This document shows positions 46,711 through 60,231 of a stretch of 64,000 nt of DNA, piece after piece. Made by a program: the position numbers and the translations under genes. This DNA comes from Sipunculus nudus (lineage: Eukaryota; Annelida; Sipuncula; Golfingiida; Sipunculidae): the NCBI GenBank assembly GCA_026874595.1, contig CM049311.1, positions 5,493,676-5,557,675 of the forward strand, in the 5' to 3' direction. Each line of letters opens with the position of its first letter. The first letter of the stretch is position 1. The notes under the pieces are model-generated. The model was not told where the DNA came from. It made no database searches and saw nothing but the letters and a program-made list of their open reading frames with translations.

Positions 46711-46886
46711 TTGTATCCCCAGACAAAGTCGGGGGATACTATGTTTTCATACCGGTCCCGCCGCTGCCGCCGCCGCCGCCGCATATAAATCTTGTTGGCG
46801 CGATAACCCAAAAAATATTTCACGGAACTTTACCAAACTTGGTATATGTATAGATATGGGTAAGAGGACGATGCCTATTTAAAATG

Positions 46887-46898
46887 AGGTCATGACCT
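46887..46898. promoter_or_regulatory. Perfect AGGTCA inverted repeat (IR0)
   Basis: AGGTCATGACCT is a perfect palindrome of two nuclear-receptor half-sites without spacer, at the left end of the family-3 element. Confidence 0.5.
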
Positions 46899-47319
46899 TT
46901 ACTAGGAGAGTGTCCTTGACCTTGAATAGGTCCAATTTTGGGGAAAATCACACAAATTCTTTAATATCTCAAGAAATCTTGCATGGATTTATCCCAAAAT
47001 CAAGTTGATGGAAGATGAGGGATAGGGTTGTCATGTTCCAGAAACTGGTGGCGTCACCTATTATTCTTTACTTGTTTTCATGCCGTTTAATACCCCCAAA
47101 ATTGCCACCTTACAGTACTGTGAGCATTATAAGTCAAAAACTAATGAACAGATTTCTTTTATATTATGCATATACATAGGTATGGGTTATGGGATGATGC
47201 TTATTTAAATTGGGGTCATGACCTTTCCTATGATAGTGGCCTTGACCTTGAATATTGCCATATATGGTGAAAATCACACACCTGTTATGATATCTCCAGT
47301 GTTGATAGCCATATAGATT

Positions 47320-50300
47320 TCAAACATGACTTATGTATGGCCCACCACTAAAGTAAGAACCCTATAGGTTCTAGGGTCATGAGGTCAAAGGTCAAGGTCA
47401 CTGGACTGGCATTTTAAAAGATACTGTGGATGCATGTTAAGCCAAACTTTCATCCCAGGTCTTCCATCTTGAATATATAGCTCACTTGCCAATAGTGGAT
47501 GATCCATATGAATTTTGGGGTCACAAGGTCAAAGGTCAAGGCCACAGGAGCTATCTATCCAAAATTAGTTTCTGGATGATAATTCCTGCTTTTATTGATG
47601 TATTGATTTCAAATTTGACTTAAATATGTCCCATTGAAAAAGCAAAACTCCAATTGATTTTGGGGTCATGAGGTCAAAGGTCAAGGTCACAGGACACATC
47701 TTTAAAAAGATTGTGGATGCATTTTCAGCCAAACATTTCATCTCAGACCTGTCATCTTGCACATATAAGTCATCTGTCAATAGAGGAAGACCCCTATCAG
47801 TTTTAAGGTCACAAGGTCAAAGGTGAAGGTCACAGGAGCCATCTGTCCAAAAATTAGTTTCTGGATGATAATTCCTGCTTTTATTGATGTATGGATTTCA
47901 AACTTGACTTGTATATGTCCCATTGGAAAAGCAAGACCCAAATTGACTTTTGGGTCATAAGGTCAAAGGTCAAGGTCACTGGACACATCTTTAAAAAGAT
48001 GTGGATGCATTTTAAGCCAAACTTTCAGCCCTGGTCTTCCATCTTGAATATATAGCTCACTTGCCAATAGTGGACAATCCATATAAATTTTGGGGTCACA
48101 AGGTCAAAGGTCAAGGCCACAGGAGCTATCTGTCCAAAACTTATTTTCTGGATGATAATTCCTTCTTTTATTGATGTATGGATTTCAAACTTGACTTGTA
48201 TTGACCCATTGGAAAAGCAAGACCCGAATTGATTTTGGGGTCATGAGGTCAAAGGTCAAGGTCACAGGAAACCTCTTTTAAAAGGTTGTGGATGCAATTT
48301 CACCCGAATAATTCATCTCAGATCTTTCATCTTGCACATATAGTTCACCTGCTAAGAGTGGAAGACCCCTATCAATTTTGAGGTCACAAGGTCAAAGGTG
48401 AAGGTCACAGGAGCCATCTGTCCAAAAATTAGTTTCTGGATGATAATTCCTGCTTTTATTGATGTATGGATTTCAAACTTGACTTGTATATGTCCCATTG
48501 GAAAAGCAAGACCTGAATTGATTTTGGGGTCCTGAGGTCAAAGGTCAAGGTCACAGGACACATCTTTAAAAAGATGTGGATGCATTTTCAGCCAAACATT
48601 TCATCTCAGATCTTTCATCTTGCACATATAGTTCACCTGCCAAGAGAGGAAGAACCCTATCAATTTTGAGGTCACAAGGTCAAAGGTGAAGGTCACAGGA
48701 GCCATCTGTCCAAAAATTAGTTTCTGGATGATAATTCCTGCTTTTATTGATGTATGGATTTCAAACTTGACTTGTATATGTCCCATTGGAAAAGCAAGAC
48801 CTGAATTGATTTTGGGGTCCTGAGGTCAAAGGTCAAGGTCACAGGACACATCTTTAAAAAGATGTGGATGCATTTTCAGCCAAACATTTCATCTCAGATC
48901 TTTCATCTTGCACATATAGTTCACCTGCCAAGAGAGGAAGAACCCTATCAATTTTGAGGTCACAAGGTCAAAGGTGAAGGTTACAGGAGCCATCTGTCCA
49001 AAAATTAGTTTCTGGATGATAATTCCTTCTTTTATTGATGTATGGATTTCAAACTTGACTTGTATTTGACCCATTGGAAAAGCAAGACCTGAATTGATTT
49101 TGGGGTCCTGAGGTCAAAGGTCAAGGTCACAGGACACATCTTTAAAAAGATGTGGATGCATTTTCAGCCAAACATTTCATCTCAGATCTTTCATCTTGCA
49201 CATATAGTTCACCTGCCAAGAGAGGAAGAACCCTATCAATTTTGAGGTCACAAGGTCAAAGGTGAAGGTCACAGGAGCCATCTGTCCAAAAATTAGTTTC
49301 TGGATGATAATTCCTGCTTTTATTGATGTATGGATTTCAAACTTGACTTGTATATGTCCCATTGGAAAAGCAAGACCTGAATTGATTTTGGGGTCCTGAG
49401 GTCAAAGGTCAAGGTCACAGGACACATCTTTAAAAAGATGTGGATGCATTTTCAGCCAAACATTTCATCTCAGATCTTTCATCTTGCACATATAGTTCAC
49501 CTGCCAAGAGAGGAAGAACCCTATCAATTTTGAGGTCACAAGGTCAAAGGTGAAGGTTACAGGAGCCATCTGTCCAAAACTTAGTTTCTGGATGATAATT
49601 CCTTCTTTTATTGATGTATGGATTTCAAACTTGACTTGTATTTGACCCATTGGAAAAGCAAGACCTGAATTGATTTTGGGTTCATGAGGTCAAAGGTCAA
49701 GGTCACAGGACACATCTTTATAAAGATTGTGGATGCATTTTCAGCCAAACAATTCATCTCAGATCTTTCATCTTGCACATATAGTTCACCTGCCAAGAGT
49801 GAAAAACCCCTATCAATTTTGAGGTCACAAGGTCAAAGGTCATGGCCACAGGAGCTATCTGTCCAAAAAGTAGTTTCTGGATGATAATTCCTGCTTTTAT
49901 TGATGTATGGATTTCAAACTTGACTTGTATATGTCCCATTGGAAAAGCAAGACCCAAATTGACTTTTGGGTCATAAGGTCAAAGGTCAAGGTCACTGGAC
50001 ACATCTTTAAAAAGATGTGGATGCATTTTAAGCCAAACTTTCAGCCCTGGTCTTCCATCTTGAATATATAGCTCACTTGCCAATAGTGGACAATCCATAT
50101 AAATTTTGGGGTCACAAGGTCAAAGGTCAAGGCCACAGGAGCTATCTGTCCAAAACTTATTTTCTGGATGATAATTCCTTCTTTTATTGATGTATGGATT
50201 TCAAACTTGACTTGTATTTGACCCATTGGAAAAGCAAGACCCGAATTGATTTTGGGGTCATGAGGTCAAAGGTCAAGGTCACAGGAAACCTCTTTTAAAA

Positions 50301-52790
50301 GGTTGTGGATGCAATTTCACCCGAATAATTCATCTCAGATCTTTCATCTTGCACATATAGTTCACCTGCTAAGAGTGGAAGACCCCTATCAATTTTGAGG
50401 TCACAAGGTCAAAGGTGAAGGTCACAGGAGCCATCTGTCCAAAAATTAGTTTCTGGATGATAATTCCTGCTTTTATTGATGTATGGATTTCAAACTTGAC
50501 TTGTATATGTCCCATTGGAAAAGCAAGACCTGAATTGATTTTGGGGTCCTGAGGTCAAAGGTCAAGGTCACAGGACACATCTTTAAAAAGATGTGGATGC
50601 ATTTTCAGCCAAACATTTCATCTCAGATCTTTCATCTTGCACATATAGTTCACCTGCCAAGAGAGGAAGAACCCTATCAATTTTGAGGTCACAAGGTCAA
50701 AGGTGAAGGTCACAGGAGCCATCTGTCCAAAAATTAGTTTCTGGATGATAATTCCTGCTTTTATTGATGTATGGATTTCAAACTTGACTTGTATATGTCC
50801 CATTGGAAAAGCAAGACCTGAATTGATTTTGGGGTCCTGAGGTCAAAGGTCAAGGTCACAGGACACATCTTTAAAAAGATGTGGATGCATTTTCAGCCAA
50901 ACATTTCATCTCAGATCTTTCATCTTGCACATATAGTTCACCTGCCAAGAGAGGAAGAACCCTATCAATTTTGAGGTCACAAGGTCAAAGGTGAAGGTTA
51001 CAGGAGCCATCTGTCCAAAAATTAGTTTCTGGATGATAATTCCTTCTTTTATTGATGTATGGATTTCAAACTTGACTTGTATTTGACCCATTGGAAAAGC
51101 AAGACCTGAATTGATTTTGGGGTCCTGAGGTCAAAGGTCAAGGTCACAGGACACATCTTTAAAAAGATGTGGATGCATTTTCAGCCAAACATTTCATCTC
51201 AGATCTTTCATCTTGCACATATAGTTCACCTGCCAAGAGAGGAAGAACCCTATCAATTTTGAGGTCACAAGGTCAAAGGTGAAGGTCACAGGAGCCATCT
51301 GTCCAAAAATTAGTTTCTGGATGATAATTCCTGCTTTTATTGATGTATGGATTTCAAACTTGACTTGTATATGTCCCATTGGAAAAGCAAGACCTGAATT
51401 GATTTTGGGGTCATGAGGTCAAAGGTCAAGGTCACAGGACACATCTTTAAAAAGATGTGGATGCATTTTCAGCCAAACATTTCATCTCAGATCTTTCATC
51501 TTGCACATATAGTTCACCTGCCAAGAGAGGAAGAACCCTATCAATTTTGAGGTCACAAGGTCAAAGGTGAAGGTTACAGGAGCCATCTGTCCAAAACTTA
51601 GTTTCTGGATGATAATTCCTTCTTTTATTGATGTATGGATTTCAAACTTGACTTGTATTTGACCCATTGGAAAAGCAAGACCTGAATTGATTTTGGGTTC
51701 ATGAGGTCAAAGGTCAAGGTCACAGGACACATCTTTATAAAGATTGTGGATGCATTTTCAGCCAAACAATTCATCTCAGATCTTTCATCTTTCACATATA
51801 GTTCACCTGCCAAGAGTGAAAAACCCCTATCAATTTTGAGGTCACAAGGTCAAAGGTCATGGCCACAGGAGCTATCTGTCCAAAAAGTAGTTTCTGGATG
51901 ATAATTCCTTCTTTTATCGATGTATGGATTTCAAACTTGACTTGTATTTGACCTATTGGAAAAGCAAGACCCGAATTGATTTTGGGGTCATGAGGTCAAA
52001 GGTCAAGGTCACAGGAAACCTCTTTAAAAAGGTTGTGGATGCAATTTCACCCAAATAATTCATCTCAGATCTTTCATCTTGCACATATAGTTCACCTGCT
52101 AAGAGTGGAAGACCCCTATCAATTTTGAGGTCACAAGGTCAAAGGTGAAGGTCACAGGAGCCATCTGTCCAAAAATTAGTTTCTGGATGATAATTCCTTC
52201 TTTTATTGATGTATGGATTTCAAACTTGACTTGTATTTGACCCATTGGAATAGCAAGACCTGAATTGATTTTGGGTTCATGAGGTCAAAGGTCAAGGTCA
52301 CAGGACACATCTTTAAAAAGATTGTGGATGCATTTTCAGCCAAACAATTTATCTCAGATCTTTCATCTTGCACATATAGTTCACCTGCCAAGAGTGAAAA
52401 ACCCCTATCAATTTTGAGGTCACAAGGTCAAAGGTGAAGGTCACAGGAGCCATCTGTCCAAAACTTAGTTTCTGGATGATAATTCCTGCTTTTATTGATG
52501 TAAGGTTTTCAAACTTGACTTGTATATGTCCCATTGGAAAAGCAAGACCCGAATTGATTTTAGGGTCATGAGGTCAAAGGTCAAGGTCACAGGACACATC
52601 TTTAAAAAGATGTGGATGCATTTTCAGCCAAACATTTCATCTCAGATCTTCTATCTTGCACATATAGTTCTCCTGCCAAGAGAGGAAGAAAACTATCAAT
52701 TTAAGGTCACAAGGTCAAAGGTGAAGGTCACAGGAGCCACCTGTAAAAAAATATTAGTTTCTGGATGATCATTCCTGCTTTATTGATGTA
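47320..52790 (+). repeat. 288-bp satellite array with nuclear-receptor half-sites
   Basis: About 19 units of 288 bp, each of two related halves of about 144 bp. One half contains GAGGTCAAAGGTCAAGGTCA, the other CACAAGGTCAAAGGTGAAGG or a variant. Periods of exactly 288 bp are seen at 48601, 48889, 49177 and 49465. Recurrent 61-codon minus-strand frames are artefacts of the period. Confidence 0.95.
47880..51905 (+). repeat. Higher-order duplication of about 2017 bp within the satellite
   Basis: Seven consecutive 288-bp units recur with an offset of 2017 bp (48601/50618, 48889/50906, 49177/51194, 49465/51482, 49684/51701). The copies are nearly identical, with a few substitutions (for example GGGTCCTGAGG against GGGTCATGAGG at 49391/51408) and one 1-bp indel near 48205. 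Confidence 0.9.
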
Positions 52791-52948
52791 TAGATTTCAA
52801 ACTTGCCTTGTGCCTATTCTCTCATTCGGTAGCCTAAATAAAAGACAAGTTACTATAGGAACAATTAATTGACGGGTACCGTGCTCGTCATAAGTGCTCA
52901 TGTACAACAAAATAAGTGCACATGTACTTCACTCTAGTTTGACTGGTC

Positions 52949-52966
52949 GGGGGGGGGGGGGGGGGG
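52949..52966. repeat. Poly-G tract
   Basis: 18 consecutive G just beyond the satellite. A poly-C run is at about 53212-53227. Confidence 0.9.
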
Positions 52967-54616
52967 CTGCAACCCTCCTTAAAAACCTTGAAAAAAAAAT
53001 GAATGATATTATTCATTAATTGTCTATACTAAATTTCCCAAAATAACCTTAAAATACATGCATGTATAGGCCTACATATCAGTTCTACTGCAACATTACA
53101 AATAAATTTGGCTGTCTATTACTGTATTTTGACTTGTAATAAAGAGTCACCTTCGAAACATGTTTTTTAATAATTTTTTATGGATCAGTCCCAATTAAGC
53201 AACCCTTCACACCCCCCCCCCCCCCCCAACCTCGATTGAAATCTGGTCCTGTACATTTTATCTGTACTAAAATCATAATGAAAGCTGCATTTCTGTACGT
53301 TTTCATCTTTTACAGGCCTAAAGGTCCTATTTTAGAACGCATAAAAGAAATTCATCGCAGTGGTCTTCCTTCATTTTGCATTCATAATGTGGTAAACAGC
53401 CCATAATCTTAACATTACGCTACGAATGATGAATTAACATCATTAACAAGAGAATACATGTGAGCTCACAACCCATATACTGAAATTCCGTCTCTGTGGT
53501 AACGAGTTATTTCCTGTATCGCGTACAAATTGGCTGCGTCTAGTAAATCGTGAGAGCCATGCTTGTATTCATGTTGCCAAAAATTTACCAACAAAGCGGA
53601 GAGATTTACCAATATGGCATAATGCATAAAAAAGGAGTTTTCTCGCTCATGTTTTGTGTTGTTAGATAGTATACAAAATGGTAACGATTAGTCTGCTTTA
53701 TGTCAATCGACAGTGTACATGTAGGTGATGAGGCGTTGTCAAAAATGACGAAAATATTTGCATCCTCATGGGGCCTTATAATGCGTTCCTCTGACCTATA
53801 GATGTAGAGGCACTCTTACAGCCAGTAACCTGTCGTAACGTCAGAGGGCCGATGCGGCGCAATAATAAAGGCAGATTTCACGTATGATTCCTTCTTCTGG
53901 GACATTAAGAGAGCAAGGCTTGTACATACAATGCAACAGAAATTCTCTCCCTTTTCGGTGAGCTGATTAAAGTCGTCGGAGCTGTGGATGTACCCCTAGT
54001 TGTGTACGTAATCTATCAGTCTGGACAGTCGCCGAACATTGACGTGATCAGTGAAATGAAAGCTCAAATGTTACAACCAAACGTGCCATGGTATTAATAA
54101 AATCTTGTTTGAGCCACTAATTAGTGCATGTATTGCACATGCCCATCCTTGAAACAATAATTTCCATTATTTGTATTCTGTGTTTAAATATAATTTTCCC
54201 TGCAGGATGTAAGTCACACGTTAATTCAAGGTAAATATATACATAACTGGCACGTGTAAAATGTACTCGAAATGCAAATATTTACTTAATACATGTAATT
54301 TTGTATACCATTTCCTTGGCTATATGTCTACAGCAGCTTAATTTCAGTGGAACAAAGATGGACTACAGTTATTAATAATGCCTGACAATAGTAAATAGTA
54401 TGTTAGATGGATTACACGGCTGGTGCCTGAAGTTTAAATTACTGTCACAGTTGGTATATGACGTCATCCAATCACATTTTCTTGTCTCACTCAGAGTTCA
54501 ATTACGGCGCAGTTGGTGGTACTCTTCGTTCATATTCATCCATGAGATTTGTCCTAGTTTAATTAAATCATTGAATTACACAAGTGCCACAGAAGACTCT
54601 CTCTCTCGCTCTTGAT
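52967..54616. other. Intergenic DNA, nothing recognised
   Basis: No exon, RNA gene or element end identified in this mostly AT-rich stretch. Confidence 0.55.
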
Positions 54617-54717
<101 letters not shown>

Positions 54718-57119
54718 ATGAAAGAATAACATCTTCATATACTGACACCAGTTTTAGACATTGATTCATAAGAATTTTGATTTGATTAATGTAGAAAAAT
54801 ACAGTCTATTGTGCTATTGTAGTTTACATTTATAAGGTTAATTAAGATTATAACTGCAGTCTCTTATTTATTGCGCTGGGTTACGCTATATATACCCTCA
54901 ATTTTATTTATCAAACTCTGAATAAGTGGTTTTAAAATTAAACCAATGTTATTTTAAGACATGACAGACGGTGCGGGAATAAGTGCGTCATCGGTCTAAT
55001 TAAACCCCCGGCGGGAGGGCGGAAATAAGTCACACTTCATATAAGCGGGTTGTGTCGGATCCGGTCTGTGGACAGAATTAAATAATCCAGCCGCCAGCCG
55101 GAAGTGAAAATCGCCCTCCTGCGCGGAAGCCCTGATTGATTTAATTTAAAAACATCTATTCCTGTATTTCTCCCTTACAAGGCACCTGTAACAAGGCAGA
55201 CCTAGTTGTTTAATTAATTATATGTGTTTGTTTGTTGGTCTGTTTATTCGTTTATAGGATTCATTCATTAAAGAGACACGCGGGTCATGGATAAGCGAAA
55301 ACCACATTTTGCGAGGCCCAGGATAACGCGGACACAGCACGTTTTCCCTGTCGGTTGTGCGCATGTGCGCTATACCGAGAGCCATTCCTTAAATTATTAA
55401 TGTTTTCATAGCTCATAAGCAATGGCTTATAGTCATGAATTCACCGTTCAATACATGGGCATTTCAGCAGAGTCTACATGGGCCTATAAAGCCCTATATA
55501 CTTAAAGATCTCGAAGAAGACTGATGTGCAATGGAAGTATAGGTATCTACATACTTAAAAAACTAACAATAGCACCACATGCAAACTATCTTATTTTTTT
55601 CTCATAAAATATACGTGAATTTAAAATGAAGCGGATTCACCAGTCCCGAAAGATCTTTAATATGACCACCATGCTAAAAATATTATCTCAAATAATTATC
55701 TCAAAGTTGTGCTAAAAAGCAAATGACCTATACGTATGACCGTAAATACTATAACCAGATGTGTAGTCAGGGCCTCCGGAATCCTAATACATCTGTGCTA
55801 TGTCCCTGTGTACACAGTGTTACGGTTAGTATTGTCACACCACTAGAGATATGAACGACCAAGTTCTTTTTACTGTCAAACCAACTGGCTTAAACTGGTG
55901 CACATGTACAATCCCAAGATAAATAAGACAAGAGTTCACAAAAACAAACCAATATATTAAAGAGAACATACACTTGCTTTTTTCTAGAGAGGCACTCCAA
56001 ACATACAAGCACTGATGGTAATAAACGATAATAACCACATAAATAATCACATAGTCCGTTATTAACACTACACAGAATAGTTCCTTGTTTACACTTCTCG
56101 TGATCACATGACAAACGTGACATCGGAATGTTGTTGCTCGTTTGTCCGCGCCGTGTTCTCAGTACATTCAGTCTACTTTTCATACACGAAACTCCGACCA
56201 CCAATAGTTCCTCGTTGGTTTACTGGTATAACTCTCAAGACACAGTTCACGCAGTACCCGCTAATTAGCGCACAGACGATTCTATCTGGACAATGTCATC
56301 ACAGCTGATGTCTCCTGGAAACATTAAACTCTAAGTAGCCGAAAATGCTTCAACGCAGCAATATACAGTACTTCCACGTTTAAATAATGTCCTCTGTTCG
56401 TTCCTGAAAGCGCTCACAACAGGTTTAAATCGCCAGATTTACCATACGGTCGGCATAAATTCGATACTCGCCCTGATGTCCGTTACAGAGAAATCACCGT
56501 GGCCTCTCTCAGACACCGACAATCTACGTTTATAGACATCATCTCACAGATGTCTAGACTTTTGATGCCCGCTGAACTACCAATGGATTTCAGATATCGC
56601 CTGGCTACATGAACTAGCGCACTGATCGGGCACTTGTAGCCTATTTCGTCTTTATCGCGGCTTGCTGACGTCATAAGTCCTGACCGTCTTCTGGCCAATA
56701 ACCACTTCCTATTATGCCGACTGCAAATTGTTACATGAATCTTAATATGGACACGCCTCCAGGTACAAAACCATGGGAAAACTAAACTAAACAAGTGCAC
56801 ATCCTTTGAAGTAAACAACAAACGAACATTACTCTAGAGACCGCCAAATAGAGACGGCTCCCACGGAAAATTAAACTGTACTGAAATTAACATTAAATGA
56901 GACACATTTACTCTCTAATCAAAGTTCTCCCGCTAATATCTAAACATGATTCTCCATATCAATGTACAATTGATTAGTAAAACAATCATCTGCTTATTCT
57001 CCCTACTAGAACATGAAAAATAAGAACTAAGTCACAGTCCTCTGGTGACGAATATAAACTTTTATTAATTTTACATGGATGGTACATGTAGTTATAATAT
57101 ATAGTTATAAAAACTGATG
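54718..57119. other. Intergenic DNA with two GC-richer patches
   Basis: No exon recognised. A GC-rich patch lies at 54960-55140. A second at about 56100-56760 contains a full CRE (TGACGTCA, 56666-56673) and a CCAAT (56695-56699) 22 bp apart, which could mark a promoter. A 112-codon minus-strand frame at 56821-56483 overlaps it but resembles no family I know. Confidence 0.45.
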
Positions 57120-57295
57120 CTAAGCACTCCCCATGGCTCAGATGGTGGTGTTCATAGTCTTTGGAGGCGGAGGAAATTGGAGAACCCGGAGAAAACCACC
57201 GACCTTGGACGGGCCACTGCAACCCACTCTCATATAACTAAACCATAGAGCGCGGAGCGTTTTACCACTCGATTGTCCAGGCCCTGTCCGCCCGG
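57120..57295 (-). mobile_element. SINE-like remnant (tRNA-type head)
   Basis: On the minus strand a tRNA-like A-box region (GAGTGGTAAAACGCTCCGCG) is followed by GGTCGGTGGTTTTCTCCGGG, TTCTCC and TTTCCTCC. That block is shared by SINEs of many invertebrates and may be the MetaSINE central domain, named from memory. The B box is poor and no poly(A) tail or target duplication was identified, so it is old or incomplete. Confidence 0.45.
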
Positions 57296-57323
57296 TTTCA
57301 GGTGAGTTGTAGAACAAAGCCAA

Positions 57324-57342
57324 CCCCCCCCCCCCCCCCCCC
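57324..57342. repeat. Poly-C tract
   Basis: About 19 consecutive C beside the SINE-like remnant. Confidence 0.9.
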
Positions 57343-57811
57343 GATATACCTATGAATGACTGTGGCTCTGTGTCTGGACAAAGGAATGGCCGTATGTCAC
57401 CATGGTATACAGGCCTGCCACAGCTAAATGACCGGAAATAAAACAGTAAGTGCTCTGGTAAAAAAAGTGAAAAAAGAGTGAAAATAGCAGCAATTTCCCA
57501 TATCTTTATCACAAACTGAAAACAGATGTTCTTCATATTCTATGTATGTTTATATATATCGCTCAAAAAGTCAGAAATATACACTGCACATCCCCTTGCA
57601 GGTAGATAAGGGCATTTTCCACACATTGTGACTCATGCTAAACATTTGAACACACAACATTGCGAGATGTAACATTCTTGTTCTAACTGGACTGTTTAAG
57701 CAGGTGAGAAATATTATATCAATTTTTTTACTCTGAAAAAAAGGTAAAAAAGACCGCTGCTGAAAAAAGGGTGAAAAAAGAGTAATAAGTGTCATTCTTA
57801 GTAAATCATAA

Positions 57812-60231
57812 AACAAGGCCTACAGGCCTAATGCGAACCTGTGCATTGGGAAATACACCAGGTATAATGCTTCAATGCTGGACCATTACTTTTCATGTAT
57901 ATGAACAATGCAAGTACTAAACATTTTGAATCAGAAACAATTACACAAACATCACTGCTGAAATTCTGGCATGGGTACACAGAACACAAAAAAAGATTGT
58001 AGCTGGCACCACCAGTCTTGTATACTTCGAAGCTATCAGAGATATACACATATGCCAATTTTCAGACTGATATATCAAACCCCTCCTGAGAAATAAGCAG
58101 GGACACACATTGTGCAAAATTTATTGTCTTGTACACGAAAAAGCTATTTGATATGTATAAATATGCCCAATTTCAGGCTGATATATCAAATTCCTCTGTA
58201 GAAATAAGCAGACACATACACTGTGCAAAAGTCAATGTACGTGGCACCACCTGTCTTGTAAATGAGAATACCATCAAAGACACATAGACAGGTCAAAATA
58301 TCAGTCCAATACATCGAAATTACCAAGAGTTTGATGCACTGGGCTGACAAGGCTTAGGTGAGTAAGGCAGTTGCCCCCGAGTGACCTGTGACAAATTGCT
58401 GCCTCAAGCTACTGCACTGAATGAACTCTTTACCTGCACCTGGCTAGACTGAGTGAACTTTTGACCTGAACCTGGCTGCACTGAGTGAACTCTTGACCTG
58501 TTGCATAATTTGACACAGTTGGCAGTCTGCCAAAGCTATTAATAGATTCAGGCTGAACGTTGGTGCCAAATATGATGCAGTGAGAAGTCTGCCAAATCTA
58601 TTAATAGAATACAGCTACTGCACTGAGTGAACTATTTATCTATATCTGGCTGCACTTCTTCCAATCCTGGCACTGTGCCAAAACTATTTATAGAGCTGAC
58701 ATCATCTTGGCTAATGGCCAACATCAAGGCACTGGCAATCTGCCAATGGTAAACCAAGTGCTGCCATCTGAACACAAAAGTGATCCCTACTTGAAATAAC
58801 TTTGAAACTTATTTTCCCAATACAAAATGCATTTCAGCTGACTTTTTATAAAAAAAAGAAATCAGGAATATATGTAAAATTATTACGGATGCATACTGAA
58901 TGCAAAATTAAAATACAGATATATCTCATTGATGGCAAATATTTGAATTAAGTTGAGTAGGGATACCAATAATTATAATCCATGTACAGTTGTCTTTATA
59001 TAGCCACAGAGAGCTGTATATCCATGATAGTAACATTGCCTGGTATGATGAATAACTTAAATCATAATCTAAATAAAAAAAAAAACTTTCTTGTCAATAT
59101 TAACCAAAGATAACCTGAAATCTAAATGTCTAGTGGCATGATGCAATAGAGGCTGATAAACTGGTGCCAGGCTAGATGTAACAGCATCCCACAGCTAACA
59201 TATATGGTAAAATGACTCAATTCAATCTCCATTATTCAGCCAAAAATCATTCATGTGGAACCATTAATGACAATTATTATAAGAATTTTTGTAGAAATTA
59301 TTCTTGTAAAATATTTAACAAACTGGCTTCAGTGACATCAGTCGAAAAATGTTTCACAGGTTTATAACTCACATTGGACGATACAGCAAACTGGCTAAGT
59401 TCAGCTTCCCGAACTCAGCCAAAAAGCACTGAACCAAAACCATTTGAACAAACTTGAATTATCAACATCTGAGGATAATTAATGTGTGAGATTTAAGAAT
59501 TTGGCCCAGTGGTTTTTTAGAAGAAGATCTTTGTAGCCACTGAGCTAAAATGGGCTGTTATGGCAAATGACTAAATTCAGCTTCCCATAACTTAGCCAAA
59601 AGTCACTGAAAAGAGACCATTTGAACAAACTTCAGAAAGCACTACCCTAGGATCATTTCTGTGCGATATTAAACATTTTGGCCATATGGTTTCAGAGAAG
59701 AAGTTCTTTTGTAGCCCTCAGTGTGATACAGGCACTGATGACCCTGTACAAAAAAGGCCTATGCAGGTGGCGCCACCAATACCTCAATTTCAGATATGAC
59801 CTATGTGACCAACATTGGCAAAAAAATTGGTGATGTTAGCTACAGCCGTTTCTGAGATTTATATTTTAATATGCTTTTTTGCACAGTTAACAAAGTTCAA
59901 CCTCCTGTATCTCGGCCAAAAATCTCAGAACTGGAACCATTCGAACAAAATTTGAGAAAGATTGTTCTAGGGATCATTTCTGTGAAATATTGGACAATTT
60001 GGCTGGACAATTTCGGAGAAGAAGATTTTTAAAGCTTTTTAGCTTTTTCCCTATAAAATCTAAGAAAATGCAGTTAGAAAAAAATAAAAAAAATCTGATA
60101 TAGTTTTTTGGATGACTGATTATTTGCTAAAAAATTGGTGATGCTACCTCCTGCCAGACGACGCACGACGCACGACGCACGACAGACGACGGACGACGCC
60201 GCACCATCGCATAAGCTCACAGGTTCGCTAA
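57812..60231 (-). mobile_element. Family 4 element, complete copy (Helentron/HINE-like)
   Basis: On the minus strand the head TTTAGCGAACCTGTGAGC starts at about 60231, followed by an ACGACGC-type microsatellite (60155-60203). Two kinds of internal repeats come next: units of about 178 bp with CAGCTTCCC...AGCCAAAA (59150-60030), and a unit of about 36-40 bp near 58410-58650. At the 3' end CACAGGTTCGC (57843-57833) is the exact inverted copy of the head GCGAACCTGTG (60228-60218). It is followed by a hairpin of two AGGCCT arms (57829-57816) and TTGTT. No protein is encoded. Confidence 0.8.
58410..58650. repeat. Short tandem repeat, about 36-40 bp
   Basis: GCACTGAGTGAACTCTTGAC and CTG-CACCTGG variants recur at about 58410, 58446, 58484 and 58617 within the family-4 element. 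Confidence 0.7.

Larger units (their letters stand above)
46711..52800 (+). mobile_element. Family 3 element or satellite with AGGTCA-rich array
   Basis: The left end TTGTATCCCC folds into a hairpin (arms GTATCCCC and GGGGATAC, 46713-46739), then ATACTATGTTTTC and a CCG microsatellite (46759-46780). This is the same module order as the family-2 5' end. Two diverged units of about 330 bp follow, with GGTGGCGTCACC near 47048, then the regular 288-bp array. The expected inverted copy GGGGATACAA and a terminal hairpin were not found near 52800, so the 3' end is missing or unrecognised. Confidence 0.65.

Noticed and set aside
46750-46785. CCG trinucleotide run as a CpG-island promoter
   Set aside because: It is part of the shared transposon 5' module (also at 34050-34068 and 45769-45779), not of a host promoter.
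48601-52534. Repeated 61-62 codon minus-strand frames across the AGGTCA satellite
   Set aside because: They recur exactly with the 288-bp period and overlap other frames on both strands; no coding signature beyond the repeat itself.
56483-56821. 112-codon minus-strand frame with basic residues
   Set aside because: No recognisable domain or splice-supported extension; composition of a chance frame in a GC-richer patch.
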